Part shown: positions 54,865-64,000 of the stretch, one piece after another
Position numbering within the stretch: position 1 is the first letter of the stretch
Layout: every line of letters begins with the position of its first letter
Source: Gymnorhina tibicen
Lineage: Eukaryota; Chordata; Aves; Passeriformes; Artamidae
Assembly (NCBI GenBank): GCA_013399875.1
Contig: VXAZ01018984.1
Coordinates: 694,902 to 758,901, forward strand
Direction: 5' to 3'
Length of the DNA stretch: 64,000 bases
The notes under the pieces: generated by a model
Told to the model about the DNA's origin: nothing
What the model saw: the letters and a program-made list of their open reading frames with translations, nothing else
Databases searched by the model: none
Made by a program: the position numbers and the translations under genes

Positions 54865-57819
54865 CTGGAATGTCTTGGAGAAAAAAGGGGAAAACCGATC
54901 AGGAAACAAGAAGCACAGGAAAGGGAATTTTCAGTTGCATCATTCAGGAAACAATGTCACCCTGAGAGCGCGCTAATCATGCGGAGCACAGCACTCCCTG
55001 GAAGCGACTGCAGAGGGATCTGCGTGACTCACCGGGAAAAAATCCCACATGCAGCAGCAGCCCACATCCAACCCCAGCTCTGCACACAGAGCAAGGAAAG
55101 GCACTTCAGCTGGCCCCCTGCAGAATGACACCCTGAGTTTTCAAAGACTGAAGAGGCTGAGATGGAGCAAATGAGAGTGATGATACTGCTAAAATATGAA
55201 TATGTGAAAATATGAGATAAGGTTGTGAAAATGAGCTTATCACGCATGCTCTTCAAACAGCAGCTGAGATATCTGCACTGTGACTCCCGGGGGAAAAGGG
55301 AGGAGAAATGTATTTGCTTAGATTTTAAATTTTTTTATCTGCCCTTGATATTGGGTTCTATCATATTTATGGAGGTCTTGAACAATACTTTTTAACACAG
55401 AGCTGTGAAGATAATTGTGATTTTTTTTTTTATGCTAAGAATGACCACGAGGAGTGTGTCCATGGACATCCACAACTGCACACACAAACTTCCCCCTCAA
55501 AAAACCCCATGCAGCTATCTGCTGTTTTGTCTGGCCTGAAATTCTCTGCCACTTAACCCTGAAATGAGCTAACACAGGCAAGCAAGATCTTCTACTGGCT
55601 TCTCAGATCTCTTTTCCAGTCCAGATAAATTCAAATACACCACTTGGCTCAGCCGACAAAAAATCACTAATGATGACTCATTTAGCATGCTGAAAAACGA
55701 AGAAAAATTGGCTTATTTGACCTTTTGTATAGTAACACCCAACCTGACCCAAGTCCAGCAGGCTGGGATGCAGTTTGTGATAACTACATGTTGTTGCACC
55801 AAAGTAATTTGAACTGGACCACACAGATCACCGTAATTAACCACACTAAACATATAAGCCCAGTGAGGGATTTCTAACTTAACTGCTCAAAGTTTGCTGA
55901 GGGCAAAATTATGAGTGAAAAGTATTATATGGCATAACAAAGGATCTAAAAATACACAGGCTTATGGTGAATGCAAAAAAAAAAGCAATGACAGCAGGGT
56001 GGTCTGACGTAATCGAGCAGCAAAGAGCAACACTTGCACCCCAGAGACACTTGAATTCTGGGCTGGAGTGCCTTGCTGTTGTACTTTGCCCAAGCCAATC
56101 ACAACTCCATCTCTAGATCTGAAATATTTGTTAAAACTATGTTCTTAACTTGCTAGGTAAAAATCTGTGTACTTGCAAAAAACATGCAATCAAAGGTAAC
56201 TTAGTAAGGGGTTGCTTCAGTAGAAAATGGCAACGACAGAGCTTTTGGGAGGCCTTCAACAAATGTGTTGTTCCCAGCTCAAAGCATGTTGCTTTAGATG
56301 CTGTGGGTTTGCCTTTCATGCAATTCTTAGGTTGCAGGGAAAGAGGGAAGGTTTCTTTACTTAGCACTTAGAGGTTAACTGTTGACTTGATAAAAGGCTG
56401 AATGTTCTGGAAATCACTGTTGTTGCACCAGCTGAATACGGAACCTCTCGAAATTTTAACATTTTCCATTTTACTGTAGGGTGATGGCAATATCACACCC
56501 TTATTTCAGTGTACTTACAGGTGTTTAAAACCTGATATACTTCCTGGAGCTGCTTTTTCTTTCCTGATATCCTTGACTCATAAAAGCGGCACCTTAACTT
56601 CCTTCTGTGAAACACAGCACGACCAAACTGAAAGCCTGCCAATTAGCAAAGCCCACGCTCGCTTTCAGTTCTGTCAGCTTGAGAAGAGAACATGAAATGC
56701 TCGTTAAATTTAGACTCCCCAGTATCCACAGCACGAATCAGAGGATCAATCCAAACTCACAAGCTAATTAATACATTTGTTCCCTATCAAATTCAACTCT
56801 CACCAGGCAAGTAAAAATCGTGACAACAGTTTTGTTTTCCAAGTGTCTCTGCAAGTCAGGAGTAGGAACCTGCTCTTTAGTTTGTTATGTACACAGCTCT
56901 GGACACACAACAGTCTGTGCTTTCCCAGCTGGTTTGTCTGCAAACACAGGGCAGACCCATCTGGGCACCACAAGACCGAGGTATTGAAAAGGGGGGCACT
57001 GGTGTTAAAGTCCAAGATGGACAGTTCTAGATGGAAATCTGCTTTGAGGTGCTCCATCTGATCCTGTTCATCTGTACACATTTACCTGGAACGAAACAGT
57101 TCCTACACACAGGCAGGGAAACGCAGTGTTTAAAGAGGTATGAGGGTAGTGATTAAAACCGTAGTTTTACAAGCTGGCTGCTGCTCGGCAGATGGAAATT
57201 TTCCAGACTGCCAGAAGAAAGGGGGAAGAAAAGGAAACCCGGAAGAAAGCGAAGGCATGCCTGCTGCCCCAGGGGATCCGACGTATGTAAAAAGGAATGT
57301 ACAACTCTTAAGTGCACTTGCTTCGCGTACCTTCCAAACACCACGGATGTGGGCAGGACTGTACGGTTCTGGGTGTTAAGCTCGTCTTAAATTAGGTGCG
57401 TTGTTGTTTGGGTTTTTTTTTTTTTTAATCCGTGACAATCTAGTCTCGCCTCTCTGCCTGGACAGCAAACCGCACACGGACAGCAGCAATTTACAGTCGT
57501 CTCTGCTGCAGTTTACTCATCACGAATTAGCACAGGCCGCGTTTATTCCGTGCATATCAAAGCTGCGCCTCTCGGCGGCAGCCCCTGCAGATCGCCGGCC
57601 GTGCCCAGCCCCGGTCCCTGATGTGCCAGCCCCGCTCCCTGACATCCCCAGCCCCGGGGGGCAGCGGCGGCCCTGCCGCGGCCCTTCCCGCCCAGCAGCC
57701 GAGCTGGAGGGGAAGGGAGCGCGGAGCGAGCGGAAAAGGCAAGCAGAAGGAGACGCTTCCGAGCGCGACCCCCCGCCCTCCCTCGCCCCCGGCCCATGCC
57801 CCGGGCAGGCGGCCCTTAC
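54865..57819 (-). other. PPM1K: PPM1K first intron (5'UTR intron)
   Basis: About 2.95 kb between the inferred acceptor at 54,865 and the donor at 57,819. It is AT-rich except near its 5' end. I recognise no coding exon, RNA gene or transposon in it. Confidence 0.6.
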
Positions 57820-57990
57820 CTCCTCCCGCGCCCGGGCCCGGCGGCGGCAGAGCCCCAGCGGTGCGAGAGCGGCGCCTCCCCGGCCGAGGCTGCAGCGCGG
57901 CCCCGCCGCCGNCGAGCCTCCCCCGCCGCCCCTGCCCCGCCCTCCGGCCCCGCCCGGGCCTCACACGGGCCTGGAACTGGGTCAGGAGCG
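57540..57990. promoter_or_regulatory. PPM1K: CpG island, probable PPM1K promoter
   Basis: A sharply bounded GC-rich block with many CpGs in otherwise AT-rich DNA, at the 5' end of PPM1K. Two CCCCGCCC boxes (57,935 and 57,948; GC boxes on the minus strand, Sp1/KLF type) lie just upstream of the inferred first exon. There is no TATA box, as is usual for housekeeping promoters. One undetermined base (n) lies at 57,912. Confidence 0.8.
57820..57930 (-). other. PPM1K: PPM1K non-coding first exon (start approximate)
   Basis: On the minus strand the sequence gggaggag|gtaaggg is a near-perfect splice donor, with the exon ending at 57,820. It lies in the CpG island about 3 kb upstream of the exon with the ATG. 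The transcription start is unknown; I place it just downstream of the GC boxes. Confidence 0.55.
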
Positions 57991-58039
57991 GGGAGACTGG
58001 AATGGCTGTGGCCGGGGCGACTCTGCACAGACCCGGTTC

Positions 58040-58204
58040 CACAGAATCACAGCACACTTAGGTTGGAAAAGACCGCAGAGATCATCGAGTCCAACCACGT
58101 CCAGTCTTTCCTTAAACACATCCAGCGAGGGTGACTCCACCACCTCCCTGGGCTGCCCACTCCAATGTCTAATCACCCTTTCTGTGAAGAAATTCTCCCT
58201 AATT
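58040..58204 (-). repeat. CR1 LINE 3'-end fragment (first)
   Basis: On + it begins cacagaatcacag, then ggttggaaaagac, agatcatcgagtccaacca and tgaagaaattctccctaat. This is the reverse complement of the well-known 3' end of avian CR1 elements, whose terminal repeat is ATTCTRTG. It is a typical 5'-truncated copy on the minus strand, lying within 100 bp of the PPM1K CpG island. Confidence 0.88.
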
Positions 58205-58205
58205 T

Positions 58206-58390
58206 CACAGAATCACGGAATTTACTGAGCTGGAAGGGACCCACACGGATCATCGAGTCCAGCTCCTGGCCCTGCACAGGTCCAGGCTCACCCTCCCCTG
58301 GCGCAGTGTCCCTCTCGTCCTGTCGCTGGTTGGTGGGAGAAGAGCCGGACCCCCACCTGGCTACAGCCCCCTTTCAGGCCCCTACAGGGC
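58206..58390 (-). repeat. CR1 LINE 3'-end fragment (second)
   Basis: A second element starts at once with cacagaatcacgg, then gagctggaagggaccc, atcatcgagtccagctcctg and, further on, cctgtcgctggttggtggga, all features of another avian CR1 subfamily. It has the same orientation as its neighbour, so two separate insertions are stacked head to tail. The far boundary is approximate. Confidence 0.82.
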
Positions 58391-61300
58391 CCTTTCAGGC
58401 CCTGGATTCGGCAGGTGGAAGCCCGAGGGCCGGGACAGCCAGGCTGTGCCTGCAGCTGCTGCCCACGGGCTGCCCGAGAGGCCTCTGGAAGCAGCGGTGA
58501 TGCCCTTCAGGAAAAACTATCCGAAAGATTTAAAGCACGGTTGTGTGCGCTGCTCCAGGGCAGCTGTTTCCATGAGACAAGCCCTGCTGCCTCCTGACGT
58601 GACCCGTGTCCAATCAGCAGTTTAAAGGGATCATTTGCCCCACGCTGTGCTACTGCCAGTCTCTGACCTTTGGTGCAATTTGGTAAATCAGATGGCTCTG
58701 ATTACAAAAGCCTCTGAAACATCTTGTCCATTCCACCTCGTGTTGTCTGCCAGAGACCAGAGTACTCGAAAACAGACACCTGAAGAGATAAATGAGAGCC
58801 AACACAATTTCCATAGGAGCTTAATGAGGTCACTGTCAAGTTTATCCTATATATTTGTGAGGTAAGGAAGCTTTTGTTTTGTTGGAGTGAGGTTTTTCGT
58901 TGCTGCAAAACCCAGCTACTTCTGGCCAGAAAAGCAGCAATAAAACCTCTTGGAGCTCTCGCTGTACAGATCTACTTATAGAAGAAGGGGTTAGGTGAGC
59001 ATGGCCGCACCTGCCAGATTGTTCTGCTTTCCAGATGTGTGGTGTCCCATTCAGCATTTAGAATGACCTTTGATCCTGTGAGTCTTTCAGGGATAGCAAC
59101 AGTGTCATCTGTCACTGCAGGTTGTTCTCTGGTTCCCATTTGTCCTTAGTGAGACAGGAAAAACAAAGCTGTCCTGCCAACTCTGCTGGCACTGGGCAGA
59201 GAGCAGGAGTTCTCCTGAGCACAAAGGATTCATCCAGGAGTGTATCCAGGCTAGCACAGTAAATTACTGAGAACAAAACCAGCATATTTGTCTGTAAAAC
59301 AGGTATTGCTATTTACTGAGCAGCACCAGGTCTTCCCAAAAGTGTCAGGGTCCTACATGATATGGAGGCACAAGTGCTGGAAGACAATTTTTATTCCACA
59401 GGGTTGGTAGTGAAAGGCCAGTATGAAAATGATAAATGTTTCATGTTGAGCCCTTATGTGCAGTAGAACTGCTCTTATCTTTACAAGGCTTTGGAAGGCA
59501 AGTGGGAGGCATCTGGAGAGGCAGCAGGAAAAAATGAGGCAGTGAGCGTAAGAATAGCTTTGTGAGAAGGCAGCAGGCTTGAACACAAGGCCAGGGCACA
59601 ATGGCAAGGATGCACAGAGGAACAGGTCAGGGCACAGGGCAGGCAGGATGGGCTACAGTGCAGCATTTGGTACTTTGAGGGGCCTCTGACAGCACTTGAG
59701 GACAGGAGGCAAAAAAATTTAGGGACAGGAAAGGCTGGAACTTGTACTATGCAATATTGGTTTTGACTGCAAACAGTTAATTTGGACTTTCCCCTCACAC
59801 TTTTTTCCCTAAAGGATGAGTTAAGTTTTCTAGGTTCCAGCTCTCCTAACAAGGAATTTCTGGTCCTGCAAGGTTCTCTCTTTCTCTCTTCTGTCTTACT
59901 GCTTCTGGTTTTGCTGCTTCATCATGTTTCTGACCTTTCCCTCCACTGCTGCCTATTCTACTTTATTTTGTTCTCCTTTTCATTCATGATTTGCATGTAT
60001 TTTTCTGTGATTATTTCTCTCCTGCTGCCTCTTCCCTTTTTCACTCATCTTTCTTTCCTGCGTGCTTCCATCTTCAGGTTCTAAACCCCTTATCTGGGAC
60101 TGTCTTGTGTGACTGGAAAACAAACCAAACTCCTAGGGGCAGGGGCAGGGGCAGGTTGGTTGTCCACGTGCTGTCCTGCCTGGCATTGTAACTGAACACA
60201 CAGCAGCTGAGATGGGGAAAAGAAATGCCTGTTGTAATCTCTATGTATCATATCTCAGACCAAGATATAAATGCAGGGCAAGCTGGTTCTGAACCCCGTG
60301 CTCTACTCACCAGCACATGGCATTAAAGGTGGGAGAATTTACTTTTACACCATACTTTCTCTCCTCGTAAGTGAAGAATTTTTCCTTGTGGTACGCTCCT
60401 GGCTAGTTATCTGTCTGTACAATCTAGGTCTGCTAGCAGATCAGAAGAGACCAGAAAACATCCTGTGGCTGTGGTGAAAGGAAGTGGCCACTATTTTAAC
60501 ACCAACTTTCAAGTAACTGGCAACAGCTGTAAGTTCTCACAGCACTTCTCGAAGGCAGCCCTTCAAAATCAGGTGAGCTACTGTGGGAAAGGCCACCCCT
60601 GCCATGGCCATTTGGCTGCCTGGGCTTGTGGACAGCTTTGGATAGTGCAGCTTTCAGTGTGGACGTTGGTGATAGGAAAAGAGCTGCAGGAAACCATACT
60701 GGGGATCTCTTTTCCTTGGATCAGGAGCCAAATTTAAGTTCAGGCTCTTGCCTTAGCTATGCTATGGGTGTGCCCATGCCTGGCCTTGTATCTCACAGAT
60801 CCTGTGCTTCCCTGGCTGATGGATCTTCTGTCTTGATCTCAAACCTGGGTTGTTTCTCTGGTCAGGCTTAGTGGTCCTTGGACTGCAGCTGACCCCTGTT
60901 GCTGTCCCCAGCTGGCCTGGCTCTCCTTGTTCAGGTGCCATGGGGCTGTCAATGAGGTCCCTGCCTCACTGACCACTGCCATCCCCCTTATCCCCAGCCT
61001 GTGTGGAGCAGCCATGCTTCTCCTTGTTGACAAGGGCTGCACACAGTCCTCAGGAGCACACAGTCCTCAGGGTGTAAGTGAAAAGAAGCTTTCTTCTTCC
61101 AGGGAAATGTGCTTTTTGGCACTCTTGCCAAGTATTGCCCTTGCATAAATAATCACAGTGTTAACACTGAAACATGACTAAGCAAGCTAATAGGCATTCT
61201 GTTTAGAAACAAGAAATAAAAATGTGAAACCATATTGGTTTTGACACTGCTCAAATGATGTGCAACACCTAATTCTCAAACTCATGCTCTATACTTTTAC

Positions 61301-61715
61301 TGGTGATGTGACAACCTTTCTGTGCTCAGGCTTTGGACATGGCAATCTGGTTTCCTCTGGTTATCTTACTCAATAAGTTTGTGTCTCATTTGGGACTCGT
61401 GACTTAGACAGAGACAGAAGGAGTTCTGAAGCAGGAGGGCTGTGGTGTAACTTAAGCACATTCCCAGGACTGCCCAGATCAAACTGCTGGCTCTGAACCA
61501 GTTCTCACTCGTAAGGAAGGCAGGAGTCAGATGTACATCTGCTCCCACAGGCCTCCTCTCGATTCAGACGACATGGCTTCCTTCTGTCCTGGTGAAGATG
61601 GAAAATAAACTCCTGTATCTAAACACTCTGCTGGAAAGGTCAGATCAAAAGCATGCTTAGGGGATTGGCTGTTGTCATTAAAACCAGTCAGCTTTCATTC
61701 CTTGGTGATCCCAGG
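58391..61715. other. Intergenic, no gene supported
   Basis: About 3.3 kb upstream of PPM1K. There is a small (GGGGCA)3 run at 60,136-60,155 and a near-tandem pair of cacagtcctcagg at 61,026-61,060. Frames of up to 123 codons look like chance. No RNA gene seen. Confidence 0.65.
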
Positions 61716-61882
61716 TGTGGTGGGTTGACCCTGAGCAGCCACCAAGTGAAGCCACTGTCACTCACCCTCCTCAGCGAGCAGTGCTCAGCAGTAGCCAAAC
61801 CACTGCTGTGTTTTCAACACCACTCCAGCTACAAACCACAGCACTGAGGGCTACTGTGAGGAAAGTTAACTAACCCAATACA
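61716..61882 (+). mobile_element. Endogenous retrovirus LTR remnant (avian), internally deleted
   Basis: It starts TGTGGTGGGTTGACCCTG, the characteristic 5' end of a widespread avian ERV LTR family. It continues with agccaaaccactgctgt, caaaccacagcactgaggg and gaggaaagttaacta, which resemble the 3' portion of such LTRs, and ends near cccaataca. At about 167 bp it is much shorter than an intact LTR, so it is a decayed solo copy. I see no flanking duplication and no viral coding sequence. Confidence 0.7.
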
Positions 61883-64000
61883 CTGTGTTTTCTGAAAGTA
61901 AAAGAAAATGTTTATCCTGATGCTTTAAATGGCTTTTGAGTATTCAAGCAGTTTATTTAGAAACAGAAAAAAAAGATTTGGCTGACCTTTTTGTGCCCCT
62001 AGTGAAGAATATGTCTTCTTAAATGCAGGGAAAAGTGAGTTAGAACAGAATGTTTCTAACCCTTCACATTGTGCCTTTGGCATTCTCCAATTACAGCATG
62101 TTAGCTGCGTAAATTGAATTTCTCTTTGAACTGTTCCAACCTAAATGATTGAATGATTCTGTTAGGAAGTATCATGAGTTAGAAGTTGTGATACTTCAAA
62201 ATATGAGGATGCCATACATGATAACTTTGCATTAGGAATATGCAGTTGAAAGATCTGATTTTTGGGATGGCTGCACAGTAGCACAGCTGATTTTGTTTCA
62301 GTGACATAGCTTTGGTTTTGCAAAGATAATATTCCAGATCAGAATTCAGCCTGCTGAGAAGAACCACGTGGCTATTTCTGCCTTAATGATTAAAGAGTAT
62401 TCCTAATGATCTTTGAAGAGCTGTTGTAGTTTGACAGCAGGAAATGATTCTGTCTTTTGAATATGTAGCAAATATTTTAAAGCAGGTTTTTAAGTGGTTT
62501 CCTTGGCAACCACCCTTCTTGGGAGATCGACGCATGCTATTAAGTATCCTGCTGGATTCGGATCAGCCTTGCAATATTAACGGCACTTGTTTCCAGCACT
62601 GCCAGGTCATGCGCAGTTCCTCACTGCCCAACAGCCCCTGGAGCACAGAGGGAAGCTCGATGCCTGCCAGGCTTTTTTCCAGACGAGCAAGGACACACCT
62701 CTTGGTGGTGAGCTGGCATAGACATCCCAAGGGGCGGAGGAGCTGGCCGTGCTCACATTGGCTGCTCCATCCAGCAGCCCCGAGGGATGGGGGGTTTATT
62801 TCTCATTCATCTACTCTTCACCCCCCCACCGCAAGACAATGCTTGGGACGTGTGGTTCCCCTTTAAAAGAGATAGCAAGCACAGCTCTTAGCTGAGCACA
62901 GTCTGCATTCTCTTCTTTTTTGTCTTACATCTCAAGTGTCTGGGGCATCACATAATTTATCCTTCAACCCCGTATTCAGTATTTATGATCAATCGGAATG
63001 TAAAGCCATTAATGATGGAGAATCCTGGAGGTGTCATTAATGTAAAGAAGAACCTCTCCTGCTCTCCTCCAAAGCTTTACAGTTATGTATTTGTTCTGAT
63101 TTGGATTGGCTTCCTTATTTGCTGTGGACATCTGGGATTTAAGGCAGCTCTAGCAGAACTGAGCTAAGCATCTTCAAGAAAACAAATGTTGCTCAGAGGA
63201 AACGTGTTAAACAGTGACCCTGATGGGGGGCAGGTGTTTGTCATCAGCCCTGTGAGAGCCTCATCAGATGCCCCAGCAGTGCTGGGGTCTCTGGGGCAGA
63301 CTTGGGAAATAGGGTTGGTGAAATGAGGTAATTGCTGACAAGCATCCTTTAAGAGATTCTGATACTTGTGTTTCTTCAGGTAAGCCTGATGTGTAGGAGT
63401 AGCTTCTTGCTTGGCCGTGCTTTTCTTTCTTGTACTCTCAAGAAAAAGGCTTTTCTAGGACTGACACAGAAAAAGAGAGTGCTTTTTGAAAGCAGTTGCT
63501 ACTTTGTATTCACGGGTTTGAAGGCAGAAATCAGCAGAAATTCCTCAAAGTAGAAATCGTGCAGAAGACAGCTCATGTGTGACCCAGTCTGTGGCATTAT
63601 TGTATTTACTAGCAGTTTTTCTTTCCTTTTGCTGCTGTATTCATCTTTGCTTACCAGTTGTTAATCCAACCACTGCCTGCTGTTATGGGAAGGGTTACTA
63701 CTTCATCCTAAGAGCAAATAAGAATAGGATAATAAGCATTCAGTGTTGTAAACCCATGCCACTTCTGTAATACCAAAACTGAAGCAATATTCAAACTAAA
63801 TTACATGTTTGTATAAAACCAAAAAAAATCAGGGCCCACATGCAAAATGAAATCCTGAAACATCATTTCGAAATGCAAAGGTTTCATGAAATCTTGTGTT
63901 TACAAGTGAGCCTGGGAATTTGCAGTCCTGATCCAAAGCATACGGAAATTTCAGAGAATACTCATATTGACTTAGCATGGAGTGCACTGGGTCTGTAGGA
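61883..64000. other. Intergenic, no gene supported
   Basis: AT-rich DNA with one GC-rich patch at about 62,520-62,870. A 140-codon frame crosses that patch (62,444-62,866 +) but shows no family resemblance. No exon of a neighbouring gene is recognisable up to the window edge. Confidence 0.65.
62497..62510. promoter_or_regulatory. X-box-like (RFX) motif
   Basis: gtttccttggcaac fits the RFX-family X-box pattern GTNNCC..GGYAAC, an imperfect inverted repeat with a central TT instead of AT. It lies at the edge of a GC-rich patch. Sequence match only; no target gene is identified. Confidence 0.35.

Noticed and set aside
54418..55128. 236-codon open frame on the + strand
   Set aside because: It lies antisense to PPM1K coding exon 1, whose GC-rich third codon positions remove stops on the other strand. 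No family resemblance and no conserved motif.
57401..58228. 275-codon open frame on the + strand
   Set aside because: It spans the CpG island and runs into a CR1 fragment. The protein is Pro/Arg/Ala-rich, as any GC-rich noncoding DNA would give, and it includes an undetermined base.
61716..61882. Possible complete provirus around the LTR remnant
   Set aside because: No gag, pol or env-like reading frame, and no second LTR in the surrounding 2 kb.
62444..62866. 140-codon open frame on the + strand
   Set aside because: It crosses a GC-rich patch; no recognisable motif. Kept only as a possible regulatory region.

Overview
This window is bird nuclear DNA. It carries the 3' half of one large, intron-rich gene on the + strand, a complete second gene on the - strand, and about 6 kb of intergenic DNA beyond it. 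The organism call rests on vertebrate-style multi-exon genes with GT-AG introns, CR1-type LINE fragments of the avian kind (58.04-58.39 kb), and an LTR remnant at 61.7 kb with the TGTGGTGGGTTGACC start typical of avian, especially neoavian or passerine, endogenous retrovirus LTRs. The small introns also fit a bird. There is no bacterial operon, CRISPR array or phage module.

Region 1 (1-35.84 kb, + strand): the last 34 exons found of WDFY3 (ALFY). The spliced coding sequence in the window is 5,028 nt (1,675 residues plus stop, in frame across all 34 exons). That is a little under half of a protein of about 3,526 residues in human. In order it encodes the end of the helical N-terminal region, a PH-like domain, the BEACH domain, a WD40 propeller region, an intact LC3/GABARAP-interaction motif (FIFV) and a C-terminal FYVE zinc finger. 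The stop is at 32,270, followed by a 3'UTR of about 3.5 kb with two AATAAA signals (35,751 and 35,821).

Region 2 (35.85-38.57 kb): a short tail-to-tail spacer with no gene I can support.

Region 3 (about 38.57-57.95 kb, - strand): PPM1K, the mitochondrial PP2C-type phosphatase of the branched-chain ketoacid dehydrogenase complex. Six coding exons splice to exactly 372 codons plus stop. A probable non-coding first exon lies in a CpG island at 57.54-57.99 kb. The 3'UTR is long and has at least two candidate poly(A) signals.

Region 4 (58-64 kb): intergenic DNA with two back-to-back CR1 3' ends directly upstream of the PPM1K promoter, an LTR remnant, and a GC-rich patch with an X-box-like motif near 62.5 kb. 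I see no coding gene here.

The two genes act in different pathways: WDFY3 in selective autophagy of protein aggregates, PPM1K in amino-acid catabolism. No functional coupling is implied beyond adjacency. I found no convincing undescribed system. The most useful leads are the gene order (WDFY3 facing PPM1K tail to tail, unlike human), transposons abutting the PPM1K promoter, an intronic cluster of GGTCA half-sites, alternative poly(A) use in PPM1K, and the X-box/GC patch at 62.5-62.9 kb.
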